Both the position numbers and the translations under genes were made by a program. From Saturnia japonica (Eukaryota; Arthropoda; Insecta; Lepidoptera; Saturniidae), in NCBI GenBank assembly GCA_033032175.1, contig CM065321.1, forward strand, positions 1,572,501-1,636,500: a stretch of DNA of 64,000 bases. The letters run 5' to 3'. Position 1 is the stretch's first letter. Each line of letters begins with the position of its first letter. Shown here one piece after another: positions 39,171 to 52,900 of the stretch. Below the pieces are notes generated by a model. That model searched no databases. It was given only the letters and a program-made list of their open reading frames with translations, and was not told where the DNA came from.

Positions 39171-40957
39171 TGTGTAGGGAAATCGATATTAACGAAACAT
39201 CGTTGTTTCGATATCGATATTAGATCCCCTCAAAGATTGATATATCGATTTTATAAAGAAAAATTTAACATCAATGTTGCCTCATTAAGGTGTTGTAAAT
39301 GGAGTTCGGTGTATTTATTTATTTATTTCAATATATATTGGACATAAGTTGATATCAAAGAAAACATCGATTTTTTTTACATCGCTCATCTCTACCAGAG
39401 AGCCATCAACGGCATCAACTTGTAAGAGCGATAATGAAATTTTCAAGATTGGTAAAATATTCTATCTACAGCTCTCGGTAGAGAGTAGTATATTCTTTGA
39501 TCTACAGTATCTACATAACATTGACAGAATTGTTATACACGTTGCTAGTGCTATTTAAACAAAATGACAAAGGTTTGTCGTTGTGCGCGCATCACGAAAA
39601 ACTAGGTACTGAATATATTTTGATCATTTTTTTTTGGTTTTACTCCTTTTCATTTGGTTTTTGGTCTATATCAAAAAGAAAAATTATTACAATATTTTCA
39701 TAAACAATAATTATGTAGTACACGCGAGCGGCGCCGCGGACACAGCTAGTTAAATAATAATAACAAGAAATTACCTGATGCCTTTGGGGTGCCAAAACGA
39801 TTTTTTTTTACCTCAATTTGATATCACACACAGATCATAGACCAGATGATTTATAATTATATAAATGTGATTTCTATGATCTGTGCCTGATGTCATATTA
39901 AAGTCATTGTACTTCTGTCAGTGTGTCACCTAAATATGTTCCTTGGTCACGTATCACGTCATATTTAAGGTTATTTTATTGTATTCAAATATGTACCACA
40001 AGTTTAATTTTAATACTAGTTAATTGTATTGTGTGATTGCATCCAGTCTGTTATCATCTGTAATAATCGCCAGGTAAAAAAGTTATATTATATTTACACG
40101 CTATCAAAAGCTCAGGAATAAAAAATGGATGCTTTACATCGATAAATGATTGACGTTTCAATGCAGCGGAGACTAATCATTTATCTAAGTTAAATCATCA
40201 GATGTTTGTTTCTTTTAAAATTAACAATTTGTTGATGTTATTAAAGTAATAACCTCACTTTCTCGTTAAAATATTATAGTTACGCTTTCAACAGATACTA
40301 AATACATTTATAACTTTACACACATATATTTATTAAATACTAGCGCTTTGCCAGCGGCTTTGTTCGCGTCAAAGATGAATTGTCCCTTTTTTTGAAATGC
40401 TACCGAAGCCCTGAACGTCTGAACTTGCGACGATTTTCGTCAAAAACGTGAGACGATAACGTCCGTAACTTCGTAAGACGTGACGTAACGTGACGTAAAA
40501 AAAACGTAAAATAGGTAGGTACTTCCTTTAGCTAATAGATGTCGTTACTTCTATTAATACAAATTTCACCCCATCTTTTACACCCTTATGTATTAGGTAT
40601 TGAATTTGAAAAAATTATGAACTACTTTATAACAGAATTTCTAACTACCAATTTGCATAGAACATTTTCATAAAAACTTTCACCACCTTTATGGGTTTAA
40701 TTATATAGGGCTAATAATAATAAGGTTGAATTTCCAAAAATCCTTAATATTTAGTCGCTCATCTAAAATGTAAAAGGAACCTGCATGCAAATTATCAGGG
40801 CCCTAGCCCAGTACTTTCGGCTGTGCCTAGATGACTAAGTCAGGACAAGTAGGTAACTTATTATATAATATGTATATAATAGATAAATATCAGCAATAAA
40901 CATAACAAAACATTTGTATTTTTTAGTATCTCTGATGACATCACCTGACAGTTAATA
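39171..40957. other. Intergenic DNA upstream of the DUF4806 gene
   Basis: AT-rich DNA with repeat pieces: an imperfect palindrome around 39183-39221, a repeat end near 39720-39750 (cgcggacacagctagtta), a short inverted-repeat element at 39819-39895 and another repeat start near 40340. No gene was seen. The promoter of the downstream gene should lie here but was not recognised. Confidence 0.4.
39819..39895. repeat. Short palindromic element with 22-bp inverted ends
   Basis: The arm tgatatcacacacagatcatag (39819-39840) is inverted at 39874-39895 with about three mismatches and a 33-base AT-rich centre. It resembles a miniature inverted-repeat element. Confidence 0.6.
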
Positions 40958-43900
40958 ATGGAGAAAGACTATGATGTAAACTTATTTGTGAATTCTTATT
41001 CAAGTAATTGGTCTCTCAACATTGATGAGAGAAATGGAAAAGGTAAATGGCCACTATCATTAAAATATCAAATATAATATTAAAGTAGACATTCACAAGA
41101 TGATGGCTGCCCTGGCCTATTCATACAATTAAAATTGAACTTATTTTTGTTTTTATTGATTTTAGATAAGCCTAGAAGTGCTGCTACAGATTCTAATGTT
41201 ACATCTTTAGGAGAATCACAACTAGGTTGTGGACATCGGATAAAGCGACCTACAGAAGCTGTAAGTGAAAATAGCAAGAGAACGAGGCGTACCTCAAGTA
41301 GTTCGGATGAAAGTCGCTTTCTAAATTCAAAAAGCTGTCCACCGGGTAAACAAACTGTTTGTAATCTTTGATTTAGAATCAAAGTATTTAATATAATATG
41401 TCCATCTACATTTTTTAAAATTAAATTGCGATTATCTCTTACAGCTTCTAAAATACCAAAAATATCGGATGAATCTAAAGAAGTGATTGATGGGAATTAT
41501 TACCAACGCTTGAAAGTTATAGAAGGTTTTTTTTTTACTAAATTAATTCTTAATAATTTTCATAAAGTTTGAATATTGTTTTGATTAATACAATTTTTAT
41601 GACAATTTTCAAGGTAGACATACTGTAAATACACATATCAAAAAAGTCTAAGCAACATGCGTGATATTACAAATTTTTCCATTTATATTAATTAATTTCT
41701 AAATATTTACTCAAAAAAAGTGCGTAGGTAAGTAAACTTTTTTGTTATTGATGACATACTGGCTGGTTGTAAAAAAAAATTTGATTATGTTTGTTTTTTC
41801 ATAAAATTCAAATGACTGCGAATTTGTTTGAATTTAAGTGCGTTTTAATTGCTACGTTTAGTCTTGATTTTATAATTTTACCAACCATTTAAATAAAGTT
41901 AGCGACAAAATTAGATATTCTTTACGTCATGAAGCGACGTCATTTGATGGCAGATGAAATGCAAAGAGCTGTAGGGATGTTGCAAGCGGGAAGTAATCAA
42001 TCTCAGGTATCTCGACATTTTGGCATTCATAGAAGTGTTATTTGTCATCTTTGGCAGCGCTACAATAATACAGGAGAACCTGCTGAACAGCATCCAGGCC
42101 GTAAAAGGAGTACAACCACTCGGCAAGACCGGTACATACAACTGACTGTAAGACGCCAGCCGATGTTAACCGCTCGAGAGATAAGTTTGAGGCTACAAAT
42201 TTCAAGTGGTGTTGATGTAAGTCCTCAAACTGTGCGAAATCGACTGCATGAGTACGGCCTACGAGCTCGACGCCCAATCAGGTGCCCACCGATACGTCAC
42301 GGGAATCGCGCTCGTCGATATGAATGGTGTAGAGTACGCATAACATGGACCCAGGAACAATGGGATAAAATTATGTTTTCCGATGAGTCGCGATTCGGGT
42401 TTAAGCCTGATACAAGAAGGGTGCGAGTGTATCGTCGGCCCGGAAATGCTGAAAGGCTCAGGTGCGTTCAGGAAGTTCATTCATACAGCGGCTCAACAGT
42501 TATGTTATGGGCGGGTATTATGAAGAACAGGCGAACTGAGCTCGTTTTTGTAAATGGAAACATGAATGCTGAAAATTACTTTGAGGATATTCTCAGACCT
42601 TATGTCTACCCATTTGCACAAACCTTTGGCTCCGATTTTAGGTTAATGCATGACAATGCGCGTTCACATACAGCTCGGCGAACCAGTGAATACTTTGCAA
42701 CGGAGAACATCCGGGTATTGCCCTAGCCTGCACAATCGCCAGATCTCAACCCATCGAGCACGCATGGGACATGCTCCAGAGACGTGTTTTGAAGGACTTG
42801 GACGGAGCGACAACAACCCAACAGCTGAAGGATTTGCTACAATTCCATTGGGAGCGAATACCGCAAGATGACATAAACAGTCTCATTAATTCAATGAATA
42901 ATCGTTGCCGACAAGTTCTGAATAGCAGAGAAGCCCATACTTTGTATTAAATTGTTCTATTCTTTCACAATAAATACATTTTCTTTAAAAATTTCATTTT
43001 GTAAGAAAATGGAACAACAGAGAAACTACAGGGTAGGAAGCTGACTAATTTATTAAAATAATGACACCTACCTACATATGTCAACCATCGACAATATGCA
43101 AACCCCACATGGTCCCCCTTCAAATCTCATACTACTAAAATATATTCTTAACCTAACATCAAATTAAGACCTTACATGCTAATAGACTACACACTTACAC
43201 ATACATATTACACACTAACATTAGTTTACATTACACTATATAAACTGAAATGGTACAGGATGCCATCTAGTTTTTACAAAGTTTTTACTTATTTTCGTAC
43301 TTTAGCTCGATTATAAGCGCGCATAGCACGCGCTGATGCGCCCGGCGATGGAGGCGTCAGAGAACGCACGGCGCGTTGTTGTGGTGCTACGGGAGTTAAA
43401 GGCTGTTCTATAAGGTTCCTATCCGACCCTTCCCCCGCTACTTCTTCACATGTATCATCGGCCACTCTGTCTTGTTCCAACGAATTATCGTTGTTCTTTT
43501 CAGAACCTAAATTATTGCGCGACAGAGAATACCTATCGGTAGGTTTTAAAGAAATTATTTGGTCCTGATGCCTACGCCACTGTAATCCATCGCCCACACT
43601 AACTTTATATGATATCGGACCCGTTTTTTGTATAACTTTTCCTTTCACCCATTTACTGTTTTTCTCCCTATAACCTCGTGCGAGCACGGGGTCACCGACC
43701 TGAATGTCTCGATCCTGACCACCTTTGTACTCTAGTTGACGCTGTTGAGCATTACGCACGACAGTGGCCACATCCGGTCGCAATGCGTCGAGTCGCCCGC
43801 GTATTCGGTGCCCTAATAGCGCCATGGCTGGTGAAATACCTGTTGTCGCATGCTCCACGTTACGATATTGAAATAAAAATTTACAAAGCGCTTTAGACAC

Positions 43901-46900
43901 ATTTACGCCTTCATGTATGGCTCGTTTAATTACTTTTTTTACTGTCTTGACCGCATTCTCCGCCGCCCCGTTACCTTGAGGACGATAAGGGGCCGACGTT
44001 ATATGTTTTATACAGTTTTTTCTACAATATTCATTAAAATCGTAACGACAGGAACGGCGGCCCGTTATCAGTAACTATTTGCAACGGTAGCCCAAATCTT
44101 GCAAATATGGATCTCAAGACAATTATTGTAGATTCTGCGTCTGTTCGCTTCATTTCTAACGCTTCGATCCATTTGGAATTCGCGTCGATTACAATAAAAT
44201 ATTTTTTTCCCCCATATTCAGCAAAATCTGCGTGAATACGTTGCCAAGGTTTTAAGGGGAACTCCCAGGGGTGTAAGACTGCGTGTGGAGGTGTGTCCCT
44301 CACGGCACGACAAGCCTCACAAGACTGACATACTTTTTCAATATCTATGTCCAGGCCCGGCCAGTAAACATAGCTACGCGACAAATTTTTCATTTTATTT
44401 ATACCTAAGTGCCCCTCATGGATCTCCTCTAAAATTCTCCTACGTAAAGTTGGGGGAATTACTAATCTGTATTTAAAAATTAAACATCCTAAGTCGAGTA
44501 CAATATCTTCTTTCCGCATAAAATACGGTTTCTCTTCGTTACAAACGGTTATCGGCGGCCAACCGAACATTACATAACCCTTAATTTTACTAAGAAGCTT
44601 ATCTTTACCTGTTTCTATTGCGATCTCTTTAAAATCTACTGGTATTGTTTCTCGGACTAAATCGGTATAACTGACGGCTTCTGTGTGCTGTCTCTCATAC
44701 GGTAGCGGTAATCGCGACAGGGCGTCCGCGGGTCCGTTATCAATTGATTTGACGAATTTAACTGAAAAATCATACGCAGCTAATCGAACGGCCCATCGCT
44801 GTAAGCGGCTAGCTGCCGTCTGAGGAATTCCAACTTTTTGCCCGAAAATATAACTTAGCGGTTGGTGGTCAGTACGTAAAATAAATCGGCGACCGTATAT
44901 ATACTGGTGGTGTTTAGTTATGCCAAAGAAAATCGCTAGCGCTTCTTTATCGAGTTGGCTATAATTTTTTTCAGCCGGATTGAGCGTCCTTGAGATACAG
45001 CTAATAGGACGTTCAGTACCGTCCGGGTAGACGTGCGCCCAGCCCATACGCGCTACTATCTACCGCTAAGACAAGCGGCCGTGACGAATCGTAGTGTGCT
45101 AACACGTTATCACTAGAGAGTGCGCTTTTTGCCATAGAAAACGCTTGCTCACATTGACTGTCCCAATCCCACGTCTTTCCCTTTTTCAGAAGACCATGTA
45201 GGGGGTGTATTCGGGTTTAAGCCTGATACAAGAAGGGTGCGAGTGTATCGTCGGCCCGGAAATGCTGAAAGGCTCAGGTGCGTTCAGGAAGTTCATTCAT
45301 ACAGCGGCTCAACAGTTATGTTATGGGCGGGTATTATGAAGAACAGGCGAACTGAGCTCGTTTTTGTAAATGGAAACATGAATGCTGAAAATTACTTTGA
45401 GGATATTCTCAGACCTTATGTCTACCCATTTGCACAAACCTTTGGCTCCGATTTTAGGTTAATGCATGACAATGCGCGTTCACATACAGCTCGGCGAACC
45501 AGTGAATACTTTGCAACGGAGAACATCCGGGTATTGCCCTAGCCTGCACAATCGCCAGATCTCAACCCATCGAGCACGCATGGGACATGCTCCAGAGACG
45601 TGTTTTGAAGGACTTGGACGGAGCGACAACAACCCAACAGCTGAAGGATTTGCTACAATTCCATTGGGAGCGAATACCGCAAGATGACATAAACAGTCTC
45701 ATTAATTCAATGAATAATCGTTGCCGACAAGTTCTGAATAGCAGAGAAGCCCATACTTTGTATTAAATTGTTCTATTCTTTCACAATAAATACATTTTCT
45801 TTAAAAATTTCATTTTGTAAGAAAATGGAACAACAGAGAAACTACAGGGTAGGAAGCTGACTAATTTATTAAAATAATGACACCTACCTACATATGTCAA
45901 CCATCGACAATATGCAAACCCCACATGGTCCCCCTTCAAATCTCATACTACTAAAATATATTCTTAACCTAACATCAAATTAAGACCTTACATGCTAATA
46001 GACTACACACTTACACATACATATTACACACTAACATTAGTTTACATTACACTATATAAACTGAAATGGTACAGGATGCCATCTAGTTTTTACAAAGTTT
46101 TTACTTATTTTCGTACTTTAGCTCGATTATAAGCGCGCATAGCACGCGCTGATGCGCCCGGCGATGGAGGCGTCAGAGAACGCACGGCGCGTTGTTGTGG
46201 TGCTACGGGAGTTAAAGGCTGTTCTATAAGGTTCCTATCCGACCCTTCCCCCGCTACTTCTTCACATGTATCATCGGCCACTCTGTCTTGTTCCAACGAA
46301 TTATCGTTGTTCTTTTCAGAACCTAAATTATTGCGCGACAGAGAATACCTATCGGTAGGTTTTAAAGAAATTATTTGGTCCTGATGCCTACGCCACTGTA
46401 ATCCATCGCCCACACTAACTTTATATGATATCGGACCCGTTTTTTGTATAACTTTTCCTTTCACCCATTTACTGTTTTTCTCCCTATAACCTCGTGCGAG
46501 CACGGGGTCACCGACCTGAATGTCTCGATCCTGACCACCTTTGTACTCTAGTTGACGCTGTTGAGCATTACGCACGACAGTGGCCACATCCGGTCGCAAT
46601 GCGTCGAGTCGCCCGCGTATTCGGTGCCCTAATAGCGCCATGGCTGGTGAAATACCTGTTGTCGCATGCTCCACGTTACGATATTGAAATAAAAATTTAC
46701 AAAGCGCTTTAGACACATTTACGCCTTCATGTATGGCTCGTTTAATTACTTTTTTTACTGTCTTGACCGCATTCTCCGCCGCCCCGTTACCTTGAGGACG
46801 ATAAGGGGCCGACGTTATATGTTTTATACAGTTTTTTCTACAATATTCATTAAAATCGTAACGACAGGAACGGCGGCCCGTTATCAGTAACTATTTGCAA

Positions 46901-49900
46901 CGGTAGCCCAAATCTTGCAAATATGGATCTCAAGACAATTATTGTAGATTCTGCGTCTGTTCGCTTCATTTCTAACGCTTCGATCCATTTGGAATTCGCG
47001 TCGATTACAATAAAATATTTTTTTCCCCCATATTCAGCAAAATCTGCGTGAATACGTTGCCAAGGTTTTAAGGGGAACTCCCAGGGGTGTAAGACTGCGT
47101 GTGGAGGTGTGTCCCTCACGGCACGACAAGCCTCACAAGACTGACATACTTTTTCAATATCTATGTCCAGGCCCGGCCAGTAAACATAGCTACGCGACAA
47201 ATTTTTCATTTTATTTATACCTAAGTGCCCCTCATGGATCTCCTCTAAAATTCTCCTACGTAAAGTTGGGGGAATTACTAATCTGTATTTAAAAATTAAA
47301 CATCCTAAGTCGAGTACAATATCTTCTTTCCGCATAAAATACGGTTTCTCTTCGTTACAAACGGTTATCGGCGGCCAACCGAACATTACATAACCCTTAA
47401 TTTTACTAAGAAGCTTATCTTTACCTGTTTCTATTGCGATCTCTTTAAAATCTACTGGTATTGTTTCTCGGACTAAATCGGTATAACTGACGGCTTCTGT
47501 GTGCTGTCTCTCATACGGTAGCGGTAATCGCGACAGGGCGTCCGCGGGTCCGTTATCAATTGATTTGACGAATTTAACTGAAAAATCATACGCAGCTAAT
47601 CGAACGGCCCATCGCTGTAAGCGGCTAGCTGCCGTCTGAGGAATTCCAACTTTTTGCCCGAAAATATAACTTAGCGGTTGGTGGTCAGTACGTAAAATAA
47701 ATCGGCGACCGTATATATACTGGTGGTGTTTAGTTATGCCAAAGAAAATCGCTAGCGCTTCTTTATCGAGTTGGCTATAATTTTTTTCAGCCGGATTGAG
47801 CGTCCTTGAGATACAGCTAATAGGACGTTCAGTACCGTCCGGGTAGACGTGCGCCCAGCCCATACGCGCTACTATCTACCGCTAAGACAAGCGGCCGTGA
47901 CGAATCGTAGTGTGCTAACACGTTATCACTAGAGAGTGCGCTTTTTGCCATAGAAAACGCTTGCTCACATTGACTGTCCCAATCCCACGTCTTTCCCTTT
48001 TTCAGAAGACCATGTAGGGGGTGTAATATAATACTCAGATTGGGAATAAATTTACCGTAATAGTTTAACATTCCTAAAAAACTTTTTAACTGGGTGATGT
48101 CACCCGGCCGCGGAGCGTCAGAAATCGCCTCCAGTTTCTTAGGATCGGGATGAAGACCCAATTTATCAATTATATACCCTATATATTTTACACTATTCTG
48201 TAAGAAACTACATTTTTCGAGTTTCACTGTAAAACCCATAGTACGTAATCTTTCTAATACTGCACGCAAGTTATTTAAATGAGCTTGCCTAGTAGGGCCT
48301 GTCACACATACGTCATCAAGGAAAACCACAGTATTGGGAATGCCTCGGAGGGTATCTTCCATAATTTTTTGGAATTTTTCCGGAATACAAGACAATCCGA
48401 ACGGCGTGCGGCGATATACGAATGTCCCGACGTGTGTAGTGATAGCCGTATACGGCTGAGAGTCATCAGTTAAAATTAATTGTTGGTAACTATGTTTGAG
48501 GTCTATTTTGGAGTACTCCTCCCCTCCACTTAAGGTAGCAAACAGTTCCTCAATCCTAGGTAAAGGATAGTGATCACGACTCAGTTTAGGGTTAATCGTT
48601 ATTTTATAATCACCACAGATTCGTATGTCGCCGCACTCTTTAATCACGGGCACTATGGGCGTGCCATATTCGGAAGACTCGACTCGATAAATAGTGCCCT
48701 CTCGCTCGAGCCGCGCCAGCTCCTGCTCGACGCGGTCGCGCAGCGCTAACGGTACCGTGCGAGCGCGCACATATACTGGCTTATCGTCACTCAGATGCAA
48801 TTGAATAGTTTTTTTACAAGTCCCTAACTTATCAGTAAATACTTCAGGAAACTCCAATGTCAGACGACTCAATAATGGCTCACTCATTTGATCATTAATT
48901 TCGTTTAATTCTATCGATATATTTTTTATATTTAGAGCGCGCACCCACTCTCTTCCCAATAATGGTCGTCCCCCGTTTTGAATAACATGTAGCTTACATC
49001 CCGCGACAGATACGACTCCCAGAACTAAATCCACGATAATATACCCGAGAGACTCCATTTTTGAACCGACGTAGCTACGTAACTGTAAATTATCAGGTTT
49101 TATCCGTTTATTACTAAAACTATGTCGATAATAATCCAGGCTAATTGTTGAAATTCTACTCCCGGTATCGATTTCAAATTTATGAAATTGCCCATCCACT
49201 TGTACCCTAATAGCGTAAGGACGATCATCTTTACCGTCTACTTGGATGTTCCAGATGTCATCCATCTCGTCATCGTTTTCGCTCACGTAATTCTGACGGG
49301 CACTCGCACGCCCCTTCTTACACATTACTTTTAAATGACCCCGCACGCCACACAAATCACAGTTATACTGCGCGAATCGGCACCTATCTGCCTGATGCAG
49401 TTTACCGCACCGCCAGCAGCGCTCAGCAAGCCCGGCTGCGCTGCGAGGCGCGGCCGCCGCACCGCTCGGCCCCGCACGCCTGCCCGAGCCGCTCGCTCCG
49501 CTGCCTCCGCGTTTCATGTTCGCATAGTGCAGGCCATCGCCCGCCGCCGCGCCGCTGCAACCCGTAGCCGCCATGCCCGAGGCGGTATTCGCTGTCGCAC
49601 CGCTCACCTCGGCGTGGCGCTCCGCTGCCTCCAGCGCCAGAGCCAGTTCCACCGCTTCTTTATATTTGATGGATCTTTCGGCGAAGATTCGAGATCGCAT
49701 CACTTCGTTTGCTAACCCCGATACAAATTGGTCGCGTAAATTCTCTTCTAAATTCGTTCCAAAATTACATGTAGTTGCGAGGTGCTTGAGGTTTTGTAAA
49801 TATTCTGTCAATGATTCGCCGACATTTTGTCTCCGCAAGCGAAACACATGACGTTCGGCGATCTCGGAACGTTGTGGTTCCAAATGATCTGAAACGAGCT

Positions 49901-52900
49901 TCACCGACTCATCGAAGGTTTTAGATTCAGGATGTGCCGGGGAACACAGATCGCACATCAGGGAATACATAGAATCCCCGACCACAGTAATTAATAACGG
50001 AACACACAATTCAGTCTTGATTTCGTTTAACAAAATGTATTGCTTTACTCGTCGAATATACGCGGGCCACTGTTGAGAATTCATCTCGAACAGTTCTAAT
50101 TTTCCAATCGGCATTGTATTTCGAACAGTTTATGCACTTTAACTCTTAAATAAACGCGTAAATTCGCCTCGTCGCCAGTGGAACAACAGAGAAACTACAG
50201 GGTAGGAAGCTGACTAATTTATTAAAATAATGACACCTACCTACATATGTCAACCATCGACAATATGCAAACCCCACAGAAAAAAGTTTAGTTTCTTATG
50301 TATCTTAGTTTCTACAGTATATTCTAATATTGTTCATTTCTGTTAATAAAAAAACGTATAAAGACAACAGCTGTTATTTTTACATCATAGAACCCTAAAG
50401 ATATTATTTTAAAAATAAAATACAACGTTATAATGTGAAGAACCATCCTAAAATTTAAATTAGTACATGTTGCTTAGACTTTTTTGATGAGTGTACTTAT
50501 ATGGTAAAAGTATATTTTGCTTGTACCTAAATTTTTTAATCAATTTCAAAGGAAATTTGATATTTGAAACACATCTATCTGCCGTTGCGACTGCTGCCTA
50601 GTGGCCTGTTTCTTGACTCTCTGTGTCCCACGGTTTCTCCTGTGTTAAATTTATATTTATAGTAATATAAATTGTTTAAAAAATATAATTATATATGCGG
50701 AAACTTGCTTTCATTCTGAAAATATTAAAATAAAACACATAAAGGTGCCTGTGTGTATTGAAATTATATTTTATGGGATATTACTTCAAGCCTCATGGAG
50801 CTGTAAAAGCCTTCTGAGGCTTCAGTTATAAGTTATATATAACACATAAAAATACTGTTAATTAATATAAATTTGTGGGTATCTTTGATTTAGTGGTAGT
50901 GGTTGGGCATTTTCTAATACCCACCTGGCTAGCTACCACCCTCAAGTTGAAAACCTTTCGCCGAGCACCAATAGGTGTGTTCCGGCAGCTGCACTTGAGA
51001 GCTAACCTACCCCACTAGGCTTAGCGTGTTACCACCTTAAGACTTATCGTCACTTAAAATTAGGTGAGATTATGGCCATTCTCTGAAACCTATAAAGAAT
51101 GAAATATAAAAAAAATTGTATATTAAATTTTTTTAACTTCAGACAGGATAATGGTATACATTATGCACATGGACGTATACGACGTAATTTAATGTCCACT
51201 CATCCTTAGGGCTTGTGTAGACGGCACCGTGGACGTGCCACAACCGCGTCTTCGCCGCGCTTTGCTGTGAACACGCGCCACCGCGCCGTGCCGCTGCCGC
51301 TTGATTTGCCATAACACTGTACATTTATAGTAATACATTTCTAGCCACGAACATCATACGTGTAGGCATAATGAATATGATGAATTTTCGTGGCTAGTAC
51401 TTTATTACATAAAAAGGTACTGAGATATAGCAATTATGCGGCGGCAGTGCGGTGGCGCGGCGCGTCCGCGTCGGCGTCTACACGAGCCCTTAAACCCACT
51501 ATACACGTGCTTACTTGTATAACACCACATCACTATTCTGAGATCGCACTATAGGTACACTCGATCGTAGTATTTCCGTTTTAAAAGCATTTGTGGGCTT
51601 ATTTGTCTAATTTGAATATTTTAATTTGTTTATTTCTTTGAACTTAATTATTTCATTACACTCCTAGTCAGGCTGTCCATATTTCTCGATTCGAGAACCT
51701 TTTAAAAGTAACAAAATAAATACAAAAAAAAAAACCTGACAGGGTGGCTCTTCAGCATTCCAGGTATCTGCATTGTTTCTGCGAACAATAATTTACGTAT
51801 TTTTTAAACGAGTCATATAGGTTTAATTTAGTCATTTTTATATTTATGGTTTTCAGTAAACTTAAGTTCTACGTTAAATATTGTTGGAAAAATACTAACG
51901 GAATTAAGGAATCTTAAACAACACGTATTGCCTAAAAATAGTGACTACATGTATTATGTTAATTCTGATAATAATGAGTATACAAAAAAAATCAAGGACT
52001 ATTTACCGCTCGAAACGAAAGAAGCTGTTGCTGATTTTGAACAGTTGCTAATTGAGGATCAGTTTTATCGTGCATTTGTGAGTATGTAGCTTATCGTAAT
52101 TACTTAACTTTAATATAAATATCTGGGCGACCGAGCTGTGCTCGGTGTCATATAAACAAAAAAAGAAAAACACCTATCTAGGTAAACTTGGAATGTAAAA
52201 CATTATCTAAATGCAGTCTCATCGAAATCGTTGGAGACGTTTCCGTGAAACCAATTACATATATATATTTATATACAAGAATTGCTCACTTAATATAATA
52301 ATATATCCAAAAATATTGGTAAAATGTCAATATATTATTTTATTGGGAATAAATAAATTTGTGGCGACTTAAAGCAATAAATAGTTTTTAATTCAGCCAC
52401 ATTCAATTTTTTATCTATCTGACTGGCTGCTAAAGTTTGGCTATGTAAATACTATATCTACGTCTGTCACTTCACAAATCAAATTTATTCATTCAAGCAA
52501 GAGTTGCAAAATATTAATACAGCAATAATTCGAGTGTCGAGGTGCATTTTTATTTAATAGGATCAGCCAAACGATCCTATAATTAGTGGCCCCGACGTGA
52601 TAATTAATTATTATAATTATTGTAAAATATTTTGTACAATTTATTGTTTCTATTCAAATATTGATCATAGTTGTCTATGTTTAGGTACGAATTTTATGTC
52701 AGGTTGGCGGATCCAGCGCTAAAAGTTGTACAGAAAGAATATTATCTATGACTTTCTCACCTTTATTTGCCAAGAATAATACTTGGGAAGGAAAAATAAA
52801 TAAATATTCTGTTAAAAATTTAACAGTAAGTGCGATTATAGAAGGTATGTATTATTTATCAGTTTATATAAATGTTATAATTAATGATAATTACGTAAAG

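Larger units (their letters stand above)
42394..45209. repeat. 2816-bp tandem duplication, copy 1
   Basis: The unit starts inside the Tc1 transposase, crosses the gypsy 3-prime LTR (43010-43109) and ends inside the gypsy reverse-transcriptase/RNase H region. It is followed directly by copy 2 at a constant offset of 2816 bases, with no difference noticed by eye. Confidence 0.95.
45210..48025. repeat. 2816-bp tandem duplication, copy 2
   Basis: Repeats 42394-45209. The junction at 45209/45210 fuses gypsy RT sequence (gggggtgta) to the middle of the Tc1 transposase (ttcgggtttaag). Its first 616 bases are therefore a displaced piece of Tc1 transposase (frames at 45237-45542 and 45466-45687). Confidence 0.95.
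43010..50278 (-). mobile_element. Ty3/gypsy LTR retrotransposon, mag-like, with an internal duplication
   Basis: It is on the minus strand, inserted in the 3-prime non-coding part of the Tc1 element. The flanking duplication is GAAAA (43005-43009 and 50279-50283). Identical 100-bp LTRs (TG...CA, with a polyadenylation hexamer) lie at 50179-50278 and 43010-43109, with a third copy at 45826-45925 created by the duplication. Without the extra 2816 bp the element is 4453 bp. The very short LTRs and two-knuckle Gag fit the mag lineage known from Bombyx; the lineage is inference. Confidence 0.9.
41632..50493 (+). mobile_element. Tc1-like DNA transposon, split by a gypsy insertion
   Basis: The terminal inverted repeats are 28 bp (41632-41659 and 50466-50493), share tcaaaaaagtctaagcaaca and differ at two positions. 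TA lies outside both ends (41630-41631 and 50494-50495). After removing the gypsy element and duplication the original length is about 1.6 kb, normal for the family. The host site is the A1-B1 intron of the DUF4806 gene. Confidence 0.92.

Noticed and set aside
45237..45687. Second Tc1 transposase gene
   Set aside because: It is the displaced fragment created by the 2816-bp duplication, without N-terminus or inverted repeat.
49335..49715. 126-codon plus-strand open frame rich in Ala and Arg
   Set aside because: Antisense to the GC-rich Ala/Gly linker of the gypsy Gag; composition artefact.
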